Positions 11,043-20,034 of a DNA stretch of 64,000 nucleotides are shown one piece after another. Position numbers and translations under genes: made by a program. This DNA is from Methanobacteriaceae archaeon (GTDB lineage: Archaea > Methanobacteriota > Methanobacteria > Methanobacteriales > Methanobacteriaceae). How positions within the stretch are numbered: the first letter of the stretch is position 1; the number at the start of each line of letters is the position of its first letter. Below the pieces are notes generated by a model. It saw only the letters and a program-made list of their open reading frames with translations, was not told the origin of the DNA and ran no database searches. Location: NCBI GenBank assembly GCA_030016715.1, contig JASEJD010000002.1:62001-126000 (forward strand), given 5' to 3'.

Positions 11043-12248
11043 TTAAAATGTACCTAGATTCCCATTAACCAACATCTCAGTTATGGCAGAAGTATTCTCT
11101 AGCTGGTAATCAATTACTTTCTCCACTTCTTTAGTAACTAAATCCATTTTATAACCATCTTCCAGAATTATTTGTGCACTTGCTGCTTTAGGCTGATCAA
11201 TAGGTTTTCCAATTTGGCTTAAAAGCATTATATGGATTTGTTTAATTCCCTCAACATTATCAATAACTTCATTTGCCATTTGGTTAGATAAAAGATTATA
11301 TATTTTACCAACATGATTTATTGGATTTTTACCAGAGGTAGCCTCCATAGACATAGGTCTGTTTGGAGTAATAAGTCCATTTGCACGATTTCCTCTGCCA
11401 ACGGAACCATCATCACCCATTTCAGCAGAGGTACCAGTAACAGTTAAATAAAATCCTTTCTCAGATTGACAACTGGTATCATCAGCGGTGTTAATAAAGG
11501 TTTTGACATTTCTATCAGTATATTTATGAGCTAAATCAGTGATTATATCATTAAGCTCATCTTTAACATTAATATAAGTATCTGGATTATCTACATAGCG
11601 AGATACCATAGCTGTGGCCACAGTTAAAGTAATATCATCATGTTCTCGTAATCCCATAACTTTTATGTCTTCTCCAACTTGTGGGAATTTCTTTTTGAAG
11701 CTTTTAGAATTTAACAAATTTTCAGCAGCTAGAACAATATTTTCAGTTTCTGAAAATGGCGCGTAACCTACCCCAAATGACGTATCATTAGATTTAGCAA
11801 CTCCATCACGTCCAAATACATCGACTAAGTCCCCTGACCCTTGCCCAATTTTACATTCTACCACAGTGCAAGTTTCCACATCAAGGTTAATAATATTCTC
11901 TTTCAAGTATTTTTTCGCAGCTTCTATAGCTATTCTGTCGACCCCTATCTTTTCTCCATTGTATTCTCTTACACCTCTTCCAGTTAAAAGAATTTCAATT
12001 GGTTTTATAACTTCTCCACCACCAAATTTAGGATCAGATTCACCAGCCGTGATCTGTACCTCATCGGTATTATGGTGCAATACTCCTCCAAACTTATCAA
12101 TATAAGCTTTACATAAAGCACAACTCACAGATTCGGCTATACCATCACTAATACTATCTGGATGTCCTATACCTTTTCTTTCCACAATTTCTACTTCATT
12201 TTTCTCAATAGGGCCTTGTTCAAGCTCTTTAACAATAATATTCCTCAT
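11043..12248 (-). CDS. mat: S-adenosylmethionine synthetase, archaeal type
   Basis: 401 aa, the usual length of the archaeal methionine adenosyltransferase family, which is only distantly related to bacterial MetK. It makes AdoMet from methionine and ATP. Recognisable stretches are [17 protein letters not shown] near the N-terminus, [14 protein letters not shown]-like [20 protein letters not shown], and [33 protein letters not shown] in the C-terminal half. GGAGG precedes the ATG at 12248. It supplies AdoMet for the corrinoid methyltransferases, TrmI and radical SAM enzymes encoded nearby. Confidence 0.96.
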   Translation of the reverse strand: MRNIIVKELEQGPIEKNEVEIVERKGIGHPDSISDGIAESVSCALCKAYIDKFGGVLHHNTDEVQITAGESDPKFGGGEVIKPIEILLTGRGVREYNGEKIGVDRIAIEAAKKYLKENIINLDVETCTVVECKIGQGSGDLVDVFGRDGVAKSNDTSFGVGYAPFSETENIVLAAENLLNSKSFKKKFPQVGEDIKVMGLREHDDITLTVATAMVSRYVDNPDTYINVKDELNDIITDLAHKYTDRNVKTFINTADDTSCQSEKGFYLTVTGTSAEMGDDGSVGRGNRANGLITPNRPMSMEATSGKNPINHVGKIYNLLSNQMANEVIDNVEGIKQIHIMLLSQIGKPIDQPKAASAQIILEDGYKMDLVTKEVEKVIDYQLENTSAITEMLVNGNLGTF

Positions 12249-12295
12249 GATGATTAACCTCCATACTTTTTAAGTGATCATGTTAAATTATCTTT

Positions 12296-12667
12296 ATGAA
12301 CTTTGTTCTCATAGTAAATAAAAGTAAGGGAAATAAACTTGGTTATGCAAAAATTGCTGATACTTTCTTTTCCCGTTTTAAAGGTTTAATGTTAAAAAAA
12401 GAAATAGAAAGAGGCCTTATATTAAAGCTTCCAAAAGAGCGTGGGAGACGATCAGCAGGAATTCATATGTTTTTTATGAAATTCCCCCTTGATATCATAT
12501 TTGCCAACTCTAAAAAGGAAGTAGTGGACTTGGTCACTGTAGATCCATGGGAAACCTATAACCCTAAACAGCCCGCACAATACATAATTGAATTAAAAAA
12601 GGGGATTATAAATAAAACTAATACAGAATTAGGGGATGAATTAGATTTTGTGTGTGATTATGCTTAG
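12296..12667 (+). CDS. DUF192 family protein
   Basis: 123 aa with the DUF192/UPF0127 pattern: [17 protein letters not shown], then [33 protein letters not shown]. Members are small beta-rich proteins of unknown function. It diverges from AdoMet synthetase with only 47 bp between start codons, and no Shine-Dalgarno site is visible before the ATG. The transcript may therefore be leaderless or the two promoters may overlap. Confidence 0.85.
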   Translation: MNFVLIVNKSKGNKLGYAKIADTFFSRFKGLMLKKEIERGLILKLPKERGRRSAGIHMFFMKFPLDIIFANSKKEVVDLVTVDPWETYNPKQPAQYIIELKKGIINKTNTELGDELDFVCDYA

Positions 12668-12693
12668 ATGATATGATTTAAAAAAAGTTAGAT

Positions 12694-13086
12694 TCAAGAT
12701 CTTCTCTTTTTTATTTCATTAATCGCTAGGACAGAAATTTTTTTCACCACTGGATCTTCATCATCTGCTGCTTTTTCAAGAGAAGATATAGCTCTTTCAT
12801 CACCAATTATAGAAAGTGCTAGGGCAGCAGCATATCTTACGCTTGCTTTTTTATCATTTAAAAGATTGATTAAAGGTTCCACAGACCTCTCATCCTCAAA
12901 GGTTGCTAATGCTAATGCAGCTGCTTCACGCACATGGAATTCATCGTCTTTCAAGGCTTTAATAAGATGTTCAATTGCTCTTGGATCCCCAATTTCTGCC
13001 AGAAGTTCGGCGGCATCTTCTCTTGCGTACCATTTATCATTCTTCAATTGTTTGATTAGAAAATCAATTTCATATTTTTCTTCCAT
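12694..13086 (-). CDS. HEAT-repeat protein (PBS lyase HEAT-like)
   Basis: 130 aa made almost entirely of four HEAT-like repeats of about 31 residues. Each contains a variant of DERAIEPLIxALxDxxxxVRxAAAxALxxIGD (for example [29 protein letters not shown]). Such proteins are protein-protein scaffolds. There are no enzymatic motifs and no signal peptide. Its predicted TATA element lies near 13184-13190, reading leftward. The partner is unknown. Confidence 0.88.
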   Translation of the reverse strand: MEEKYEIDFLIKQLKNDKWYAREDAAELLAEIGDPRAIEHLIKALKDDEFHVREAAALALATFEDERSVEPLINLLNDKKASVRYAAALALSIIGDERAISSLEKAADDEDPVVKKISVLAINEIKKRRS

Positions 13087-13236
13087 ATAATACCCCCTTA
13101 GTAATTGATAAGTTCATGAGGATATTTAGTTTTTTTCATAAAGAAACTAGAAATTAAATAAAAACTAGAAACCATTTGAATAGGTATATAAGGCTTATTA
13201 TTAAAAAAATAAGCTAAAAATGCGAATTCGGGAAAT

Positions 13237-13926
13237 TTAATCAAATTTAATCTCTGATGGGTGATTCAATACTTGAATTCCGTCAATATTATTTAATTTA
13301 TAGGTATTTTTAACATCAATTTCTCTCATGTATATGGTTATGATTTTTCCGCCAGATACCGCTTCAAAGGGACATGCTTGCTGACATGCTGCGCATCCTT
13401 TACATTTAAGTAAATTTATTTCAACACCAGGACTAATTGCATCGTTTGGACATGCTGCTGCTGCTTCGCAGATTTGACATTTCTGACATAAATCCAATTC
13501 AAGTTTTGATGGTAGAACTGTCTGGACCTCGCCAGATTCCATGTCAACAGGGATTATGTATGTATTTACTTTTCCTTTACCTGCTTGAGCAACAGCATTG
13601 GAAATTAATGAATCTGCGATACCATGAACTATTTTGGCAATTGTGTTGGAGGTGGTAGGAGAGATTATTAGGTGGTCATATCGCCCCATAGACAAACGGC
13701 CCGTGATAGGAAAACTTGATTCTTGATCTTTTTCTAAAGCCAGTTCCCGATAGTATCCCCCGGCCAATACTTCAACCCTTTCAAAAAGTCCATACATTTT
13801 AAGAACTTCTTCACCTGCCTTAGAAAGTAATATAGTTATTTCATGTTCTTTAGACAATTTTTCTAAAAGTTCTACACTTTCTAAAAGAAGATGACCTGCA
13901 CCTGTAATTCCCCATGCAATTTTCAT
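13237..13926 (-). CDS. archaeoflavoprotein/dihydromethanopterin reductase (DmrB/DmrX-like)
   Basis: 229 aa. The N-terminal flavoprotein domain begins [23 protein letters not shown], a PpcDC/UbiX-like fold that binds FMN, and contains [30 protein letters not shown]. The C-terminal half is a two-cluster ferredoxin: [18 protein letters not shown] and [16 protein letters not shown]. The archaeal AfpA/DmrX group has this layout, and some members reduce dihydromethanopterin to H4MPT using ferredoxin electrons. GlyA, an H4MPT-dependent enzyme in methanogens, lies next to it. The substrate remains an inference. Confidence 0.78.
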   Translation of the reverse strand: MKIAWGITGAGHLLLESVELLEKLSKEHEITILLSKAGEEVLKMYGLFERVEVLAGGYYRELALEKDQESSFPITGRLSMGRYDHLIISPTTSNTIAKIVHGIADSLISNAVAQAGKGKVNTYIIPVDMESGEVQTVLPSKLELDLCQKCQICEAAAACPNDAISPGVEINLLKCKGCAACQQACPFEAVSGGKIITIYMREIDVKNTYKLNNIDGIQVLNHPSEIKFD

Positions 13927-13984
13927 GAAAATTTGACTCCTTATTTTAAAAAAAATTAATAAATGAAAAAGAAAGGGATAGTTT

Positions 13985-15253
13985 CTAGAATTTTAGGTAT
14001 TTATATGCTTCATCTTGTTTAAATGCGTAGTTTACTGTTTTGTACTGACTTATAAATTCAGTGACATCTTCTTTTACATCTTTACCATCTATAACTACTT
14101 TTTTAATGTAATCTGCAACTTCACTCATATGAGATTCTTTCAATCCCCTACGTGTTATCTCTTGAGTGCCTATTCTGATACCAGAAGGATTATCAGAACA
14201 ATTAACATCATCCCAAGGAAGTAAATTTTTATTTAAAATGATGTTATTCCTTTCTAAGTCTTTAGCCATTACTGATGCTTTTCCTATCTTGGAAACATCC
14301 ATGGCTACCTGATGAGATTCTGTGAAACCTAGATCTTCACATAGAACATTGAAGCCCAATTCATGTAAATTTTGAGCTAAGGATTTAGAATTTTTAATAA
14401 TTTGTTTTGAATAATCTCTTCCAAATTCAAGCATTTCTGCTGTTGCTATACCTAAAGCCGCCATGTGATGAAGATGATGATTACTTACAACACCTGGAAA
14501 TACTGCTTCATCAATTTTGTCCTTTAATTCATCGTTACATAGTATTATTCCACCTTGTGGACCTGGAAACGTTTTATGGGTGCTTCCAACCAGGAGATCA
14601 GCTCCTTCTTTAATAGGATCTTGGAAAAATCCGCTGGCTATTAGTCCCATTACATGAGCACCGTCATACATTACATGAGCACCAATCTCATCTGCTGCTT
14701 CCCTAGCTTCAGCAACTGGATGGGGGAATAGGAATAAACTACCTCCGAGAAGGACTATTCTAGGTTTTTTATCTATTATTTCCTTTTTCATGGCATCTGC
14801 ATCAATATTCATTTTTTCTGAGTCAAATGGATGAGGAATTACTTTTAAACCTCGGATACCTGCAGCACTAACATTAGCATGACTTATATGGCCCCCTACA
14901 GGGACCGATAATGCCATGATTTTATCATTGTAGTTAGACAGAGCAAAAAAAGAAGCTAAATTTGCAACGACTCCTGAAGTGGGCTGAACGTTTGCATGTT
15001 CAGCTTTAAATATTTTTTTAGAAAGATCGATGGTTAAATTTTCGATTTCATCAATGTAACCACATCCTTCATATAGTCTTTCACAAGGCAGACCTTCAGC
15101 ATAACGATGGGATAGATCTGATGCTAGTGCTTCTTTTACACTGGTGCTGGTAATATTTTCGCTTGCAATTAAATTGATGCTGTTTTCCATCCATTTATGA
15201 TGCTCTTTGGTTAAATATTCGATTTTTTGAGCGTATTTTTCATTTTCAAACAT
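13985..15253 (-). CDS. glyA: serine hydroxymethyltransferase
   Basis: 422-aa PLP enzyme that interconverts serine and glycine; in methanogens the carrier is tetrahydromethanopterin. The PLP-lysine motif is [17 protein letters not shown] near residues 215-232. [27 protein letters not shown] near residue 45 and the C-terminal [14 protein letters not shown] also match SHMT. A TATA-like element at 15320-15328 read leftward would give a leader of about 45 nt. The same element read rightward faces the candidate small RNA. Confidence 0.97.
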   Translation of the reverse strand: MFENEKYAQKIEYLTKEHHKWMENSINLIASENITSTSVKEALASDLSHRYAEGLPCERLYEGCGYIDEIENLTIDLSKKIFKAEHANVQPTSGVVANLASFFALSNYNDKIMALSVPVGGHISHANVSAAGIRGLKVIPHPFDSEKMNIDADAMKKEIIDKKPRIVLLGGSLFLFPHPVAEAREAADEIGAHVMYDGAHVMGLIASGFFQDPIKEGADLLVGSTHKTFPGPQGGIILCNDELKDKIDEAVFPGVVSNHHLHHMAALGIATAEMLEFGRDYSKQIIKNSKSLAQNLHELGFNVLCEDLGFTESHQVAMDVSKIGKASVMAKDLERNNIILNKNLLPWDDVNCSDNPSGIRIGTQEITRRGLKESHMSEVADYIKKVVIDGKDVKEDVTEFISQYKTVNYAFKQDEAYKYLKF

Positions 15254-15318
15254 TATATTTCCTCATGAAAACTGGATTTTGATAATTATTATTAATCTAA
15301 ATGATGATATAAAAAGTA

Positions 15319-15330
15319 CCTATATAAATA
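15319..15330. promoter_or_regulatory. TATA box, possibly bidirectional
   Basis: CCTATATAAATA matches an archaeal box A. Read leftward it is about 70 bp before the glyA start. Read rightward, with AAAAAG upstream as a BRE-like stretch, it would place transcription initiation near 15349, where the interleaved inverted repeats begin. Confidence 0.4.
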
Positions 15331-15348
15331 TTTCAAGTTTTATTCTGG

Positions 15349-15407
15349 ACTGTCAAAAACTTGGGGGATGACAGTCAAAAAGTTTTATCTGGCTTCTAAT
15401 TTTTTTT
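15349..15407 (+). ncRNA. candidate small structured RNA
   Basis: Two interleaved perfect inverted repeats lie here. GACTGTCA (15348-15355) pairs with TGACAGTC (15369-15376), and AAAACTT (15356-15362) pairs with AAGTTTT (15380-15386). GGGGGA lies between the second and third arms, an order that would form an H-type pseudoknot or two alternative hairpins. A TATA element sits about 25 bp upstream and a T8 run ends at 15407, consistent with an RNA of about 55-60 nt. The connecting loops are very short, so a full pseudoknot would be strained. A DNA operator is the alternative. Confidence 0.3.
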
Positions 15408-15669
15408 CTATAACCAATATCCTTTATTAATTAAATTTTCCATAAATAGATTAACAAGTAATATAACGATTTTTAGGTGAACATAATACCCTAAAACAAG
15501 TATTCAAGAATTTAATTCATAGATTTTTTTTTGCAAAAATGTTTGGAAGATGCTGAGATTCTTTTTTAATAAATAGAATTTTCTTTAGAAAAACATTGAA
15601 AATTGATAACGTTAATTAATGGGATTAATAGTTCTAAAAATGAATTAAGTAAAAAATTAGGAACCATTT

Positions 15670-15706
15670 AAAAAATAAAAAAAATTTAAGGGATTAAAAC
15701 CCTTAA
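15670..15706 (-). terminator. intrinsic-type terminator of hdrA
   Basis: Directly after the hdrA stop, read on the minus strand, TTAAGGG and CCCTTAA form a perfect 7-bp stem (15686-15692 with 15700-15706) around a 7-nt loop. A T-rich tract of about 15 nt follows (15671-15685 on the complement). This is one of the cleanest stem-plus-T-run ends in the window. Confidence 0.7.
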
Positions 15707-15707
15707 T

Positions 15708-17681
15708 TTATTTAGATTCATTTAATGCAGCTTCGATCTGGGCCATGATTTGTCCAGTTCTGAAGTGTTGTTGGTCCATTGCTCCAGATGGGCATGCGGC
15801 TACGCAAGTACCGCATCCTTTACATAGTGCAATGTTAACATGTGCTTGTTCTTCCTCTCTTTCTATGGCACCGTAAGGGCATAGTTCAAGACATACTTCA
15901 CATCCACCACATACATCTAAGTCAGTGACTGCAACAATTGGCTCAATTTCCACTTCACCTTTAACCATAGGTATGGCTGCTCTGGCTGCTGCACCTGATG
16001 CTTGAGCTACTGCATCTGGAATATCTTTAGGACCTTGTGATACTCCTGCTAAGTATACACCGTCTGTTAATGTATCAACTGGCCTTAGTTTTGGGTGAGC
16101 TTCCATTAAGAATCCGTCTGCACTCTTGGATAGACCAATAGTCTGTCTCAGTTCTTCTGCACCTTCTGGTGGTGTTAAACCCACAGATAATACTACCATG
16201 TCATAGTCGTATTCAGTAACTTTACCAAGAAGGGTGTCTTCTCCACGTATGGTTAAGGTCAGATCTGGATTTTCTATTACTTCTGCTGGTCGTCCTCTTA
16301 CGAATTTGATTCCGTATTTTTCTTGTGAACGTTTGTAGAATTCTTCAAATCCTTTACCGAATGCCCTTATATCCATGTAGTAAATTGTAACATTTGTATC
16401 TGGCATTTTATCCTTTATGAGCTGAGCATTCTTCATGGCATACATACAACATACTCTGGAACAGTATGGTTTGCCAATTTGTTCATCTCTGGAACCTACA
16501 CATTGGATGAAAGCAACACTTTTTGGTTTTTCACCGTCGGATGGTTTTAGAACTTTACCTTCAGTTGGTCCTGATGCGTTAATTTGTCTTTCAAGTTCCA
16601 TAGCTGATATTACATTGGTATGGCTGCCATAACCATATTCTAATTTCTCAGTTGGGTCATATGGATCATATCCAGTAGCAACAATTATAGTTCCAACTTC
16701 CAGTTCTATTTCTTCTGGTTCTTGGTCATGTTTTACTGCTCCTCTTTCACAGATCTCGTCACATAGTTTACATTCGATACAGTAATCCTTATCAATTGTA
16801 GCACATAATGGTACAGCTTGTGGGAATGGAATATAAGCTGCTTTTACCATACCAATTCCTTGGTCAAAGTAGTTAGGCATTTCAATTGGACATACATCTA
16901 CACAAGACCCGCATCCTACACATAAATCTTCGTCTATGTATCTAGGTTTCTTCTCCACTTTTACCTTGAAATTTCCTATGTAACCATCAACTTCTTTAAC
17001 TTCTGCGTAAGTCATGAGCTCAATATTTTCATGTTTACCTACGTCCACCATTTTAGGTGCGAGAATACACATGGAACAGTCGAGTGTTGGGAATGTTTTG
17101 TCCAGTTGGGCCATCCTTCCACCAATGGTTGGTTCTTTTTCAACCATATAGGTTTGGAATCCCATATCTGCAAGGTCCAATGCTGATTGAATACCAGCCA
17201 CTCCCCCTCCAATAACCATTGCCTTGTTGCCTACACTTACCGTTTCTGATTCTAAAGGCTCTAATAATCTTGATTTTGCAACAGCCATTCTTACTAAATC
17301 TTTGGCCTTTTCAGTTGCTTCTTCAGGTTGGTTCATGTGTACCCAAGAATCATGTTCCCTAATATTAGCAAATTCGAAAAGGTATGGATTTAATCCAGCT
17401 TCTTTTACACATCTTCTGAATGTGGGTTCGTGAAGCCTTGGTGAGCAGGCTGCAACAACAACTCTGTTTAAACCTAGCTCTTTAATGTCTTTTTGTATTT
17501 CGTCTTGTCCCGGGTCTGAACAATAGTATTTATATTCTTTAGCTAAAGCTACGTTAGGTAGAGTCGCTGCGTACTCCTTTACTGCTTCAACATCAACTAC
17601 TCCGCCAATATTGATACCGCAGTGACACACATAAACTCCAATTTTTGGTTCTTCAATAGTTTCTTCTTTTTTTTCTGCCAT
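15708..17681 (-). CDS. hdrA: CoB-CoM heterodisulfide reductase subunit A
   Basis: Flavin- and FeS-containing subunit of the soluble heterodisulfide reductase, which couples CoM-S-S-CoB reduction to ferredoxin reduction by electron bifurcation with HdrBC and Mvh. The start chosen is the ATG at 17681 with GGTGATC two bases before it, giving 657 aa. The frame stays open 32 codons further upstream but lacks a ribosome site there. FAD motif [19 protein letters not shown] is near residue 150, followed by [12 protein letters not shown]. Four ferredoxin-like clusters are present: [35 protein letters not shown] and [12 protein letters not shown]. The cluster ligands are all cysteine, with no selenocysteine codon. 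hdrB and hdrC are not in the window. Confidence 0.96.
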   Translation of the reverse strand: MAEKKEETIEEPKIGVYVCHCGINIGGVVDVEAVKEYAATLPNVALAKEYKYYCSDPGQDEIQKDIKELGLNRVVVAACSPRLHEPTFRRCVKEAGLNPYLFEFANIREHDSWVHMNQPEEATEKAKDLVRMAVAKSRLLEPLESETVSVGNKAMVIGGGVAGIQSALDLADMGFQTYMVEKEPTIGGRMAQLDKTFPTLDCSMCILAPKMVDVGKHENIELMTYAEVKEVDGYIGNFKVKVEKKPRYIDEDLCVGCGSCVDVCPIEMPNYFDQGIGMVKAAYIPFPQAVPLCATIDKDYCIECKLCDEICERGAVKHDQEPEEIELEVGTIIVATGYDPYDPTEKLEYGYGSHTNVISAMELERQINASGPTEGKVLKPSDGEKPKSVAFIQCVGSRDEQIGKPYCSRVCCMYAMKNAQLIKDKMPDTNVTIYYMDIRAFGKGFEEFYKRSQEKYGIKFVRGRPAEVIENPDLTLTIRGEDTLLGKVTEYDYDMVVLSVGLTPPEGAEELRQTIGLSKSADGFLMEAHPKLRPVDTLTDGVYLAGVSQGPKDIPDAVAQASGAAARAAIPMVKGEVEIEPIVAVTDLDVCGGCEVCLELCPYGAIEREEEQAHVNIALCKGCGTCVAACPSGAMDQQHFRTGQIMAQIEAALNESK

Positions 17682-17728
17682 TAGATCACCTTGTACAAGT
17701 TGATGAATTCTAACATTTAAGTGATGTA

Positions 17729-17741
17729 TGGTGTAACACCA
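17729..17741. promoter_or_regulatory. 13-bp palindrome in the hdrA core promoter
   Basis: TGGTGT-A-ACACCA is a perfect inverted repeat with a 1-nt centre. It lies just downstream of the predicted hdrA TATA element (reading leftward) and upstream of the expected transcription start near 17721. A bound protein there would block the initiation complex. The cognate regulator is unknown. Confidence 0.45.
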
Positions 17742-17744
17742 ACA

Positions 17745-17752
17745 CTTATAAA
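17745..17752 (-). promoter_or_regulatory. hdrA TATA box
   Basis: The minus strand reads TTTATAAG with a purine-rich GAAATC-like BRE before it. It is about 64 bp from the HdrA start codon, which predicts a leader of about 40 nt. Confidence 0.5.
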
Positions 17753-17878
17753 GATTTCTATTGATATTTTTATACAAAGTTTATATACTATAATAAGATA
17801 ATTTAGAAAAGTAATAATATTGACTTTAAATTAAAATTTATCCAAAATTTAGTGATGCTGTTTTAAAAATGATTTTAA

Positions 17879-18778
17879 TTACAAAAATATTATGAGAAGT
17901 GGGATTGTTATCATGCTTAAGACTGTGGTTAAAAAAATGGAAGCTGCAACAGCATTCACATCTAAATCATAGTTAATTGCCAGAACCAAGCTAAGCATGG
18001 CAGAGGGCATAGCTGCCTCTACAATTATAACTGATCTTTCTAATCCATCTATGCCTATTAAATATACGATTACTAGAGCCATTAAAGGTGCAAAAATTAA
18101 TCTAATAAAACTTACAAAAGATGCAACATCGATATATCCTTTAATATCTCTTGCTTGTAGAGATAATCCTAAAGATATCATAATAAGTGGTATGGCAGCG
18201 CCACTTAGATAATCAATAATATTCTCAAAGAAACCTATTTCAATGTTTAATAAGTTAAAGATGATTCCAAATAAAACTCCCCATAATGGAGGGAATAAAA
18301 ATGTTTTTTTGATTATATCTGAAGATTTACTTTTAAAAATCATCATGAATAAAATTCCAAAGCCAATAAAAAGGATAATACTGCCCATGTCATAAAAAAT
18401 TGCTCTAATTAAACCTTGCGCACCAAAAACCCCGAGAATTACCGGGTATCCTAGAAACCCTGAATTAACCATTGCAGTTGTAATTATAATACTCCATCTT
18501 GTTTTGTAAGAATAGCCCTTTGCTTTAGCAAATAGGTAACCAATAATTCCGGAAATTGTACCTAATAATAAGCAGATAAAAGGTATGAGTACTAAAATAT
18601 GAATATCTGATAAATCAGCAGTATACATTGCTAAAAATATTAGTGAAGGTATGCTCAAATTAATTACAATTTTATTAAGAGTTTGAGAGTCTTCTGAATC
18701 TAAAATTCCCCTTTTTCTTAATAAATAGCCAATGGCAATCATTACTATAATTGCCATTATTGTTTCTACAGAATTCAT
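17879..18778 (-). CDS. AEC family transporter (auxin efflux carrier-like permease)
   Basis: 299 aa with about ten transmembrane helices in two five-helix halves, as in the AEC/bile-acid-transporter fold. Family features are the N-terminal GYLLRKRGILDSEDSQTLNKIVINLSIPSLIF, the mid-protein NSGFLGYPVILGVFGAQGL, and the C-terminal VEAAMPSAMLSLVLAINYDLD. Members move small organic acids or amino acids across the membrane, but the substrate cannot be assigned. It lies between hdrA and radA on the same strand with its own flanking spacers. Confidence 0.88.
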   Translation of the reverse strand: MNSVETIMAIIVMIAIGYLLRKRGILDSEDSQTLNKIVINLSIPSLIFLAMYTADLSDIHILVLIPFICLLLGTISGIIGYLFAKAKGYSYKTRWSIIITTAMVNSGFLGYPVILGVFGAQGLIRAIFYDMGSIILFIGFGILFMMIFKSKSSDIIKKTFLFPPLWGVLFGIIFNLLNIEIGFFENIIDYLSGAAIPLIMISLGLSLQARDIKGYIDVASFVSFIRLIFAPLMALVIVYLIGIDGLERSVIIVEAAMPSAMLSLVLAINYDLDVNAVAASIFLTTVLSMITIPLLIIFL

Positions 18779-18891
18779 TTATATCTTCTAACGTTTTTAA
18801 AAGAAAAATAAGTAATTAATTTTCTTTTCCTAAAAATGGTTTCTCAATATGAATAAACTCTTTTAAATATTGATTAGAAAAAGAATTAGGT

Positions 18892-19827
18892 TTAATCTGT
18901 AATACCTTCAGTCACTATTTTAAACACACACTCTCCTTCAGGTAAATGAGGACTATCAACTAAACGTGCAATACGCTTTCCAGCTAATCCTTTCTTAAGC
19001 CATATCCTGTAAGTTGCTGCGTGTCCTAGAACATGGCCACCAATAGCTTTAGTTGGACTTCCAAAAAATGCGTCCGGCCTTGCTTGTACTTGATTTGTCA
19101 CGAAAACAGCTACATTATAGGTATTAGCTATGTTTTGTAATGTATGTAGGTGCTGATTCAATTTTTGCTGTCTTGTTGCCAGTGATTCTCTTCCCACATA
19201 TTCTGCACGAAAATGAGCAGTCAAAGAATCAACAATAACCAAGCGTATATTAGTATCACCTTGAATTAGTTCATTAACTTTATCTGCCATCAATATCTGG
19301 TGACTTGAATTAAATGCCCGAGCAATATGAATTTTTTGTAGAACATCTTCTATATCAAGTTCAAAGCCCTCAGCAATTTGTTCTATTCTTTCAGGTCGGA
19401 ATGTATTTTCAGTATCTATAAAAACACATTCACCATCAAGTCCACCTTTTTCCTCTGGCAATTGAACAGTCACAGCAATTTCATGAGATATCTGACTTTT
19501 ACCCGATCCAAATTCGCCAAAAACTTCAGTTATTGCTTGAGTTTCTATTCCCCCACCAATTAACTCGTCTAAACCATTACTACCAGTAGTAATTCTCCCA
19601 ACATCTTTTCTACGCTCCATTACGTCGAATGCTGTTTCAAAATCAATCTGCTCGGCTTTTCTGGCTGCTTCAATAACTTTTTGGGCTACACCCTCACCTA
19701 TTTCGGCTTTTACACTAAGTTCCTTTGCAGTAGCAGTAGCTAACCTCATCATATCTGCAAAACCCGCATCTCTAAGTTTTTGTGCAGTTTTTTCACCCAC
19801 ATTAGGTAATTCTTCAAGTTCCACCAT
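18892..19827 (-). CDS. radA: DNA repair and recombination protein RadA
   Basis: Archaeal RecA/Rad51 recombinase, 311 aa. It forms filaments on ssDNA and exchanges strands. The N-terminal helix-hairpin-helix domain ([25 protein letters not shown], residues 4-30) precedes the core with Walker [10 protein letters not shown] near residue 105 and Walker [14 protein letters not shown] near residue 200. The L2/[16 protein letters not shown] segment is intact and there is no intein. AAAGGAGATC precedes the ATG. Single-strand binding protein RPA is the next gene upstream. Confidence 0.98.
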   Translation of the reverse strand: MVELEELPNVGEKTAQKLRDAGFADMMRLATATAKELSVKAEIGEGVAQKVIEAARKAEQIDFETAFDVMERRKDVGRITTGSNGLDELIGGGIETQAITEVFGEFGSGKSQISHEIAVTVQLPEEKGGLDGECVFIDTENTFRPERIEQIAEGFELDIEDVLQKIHIARAFNSSHQILMADKVNELIQGDTNIRLVIVDSLTAHFRAEYVGRESLATRQQKLNQHLHTLQNIANTYNVAVFVTNQVQARPDAFFGSPTKAIGGHVLGHAATYRIWLKKGLAGKRIARLVDSPHLPEGECVFKIVTEGITD

Positions 19828-20034
19828 TTTGATCTCCTTTATAATTTGATAAGAATGTTATTAGTCAATCATTTTTTTGATTAAATACAATATATATTCA
19901 AATCTATTAAATAATATAAATTTGTTCGTTTTATATTTTTAGTTTGAAGTATTCTTAAAGTTTTTTTAAATTTTAGAGGTTTAATTTCACGATATAAGGC
20001 TAAATTCCATCATAATAGATTAAATTAAAAAATT

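Larger units (their letters stand above)
15254..15707. other. 454-bp intergenic stretch between glyA and hdrA
   Basis: It contains no convincing protein gene. From left to right it holds a bidirectional TATA-like element (15320-15328), a candidate structured small RNA (15349-15407) ending at eight T residues, about 260 bp of AT-rich DNA in which I see nothing, and the hdrA terminator at its right end. Confidence 0.6.

Noticed and set aside
15708-17681. Selenocysteine version of HdrA
   Set aside because: No in-frame TGA occurs; the position is an ordinary cysteine codon and no SECIS-like element was noticed.
17682-17777. N-terminal extension of 32 codons on HdrA
   Set aside because: It lacks a ribosome site, covers the predicted TATA box, palindrome and leader, and HdrA proteins begin near the ATG at 17681.
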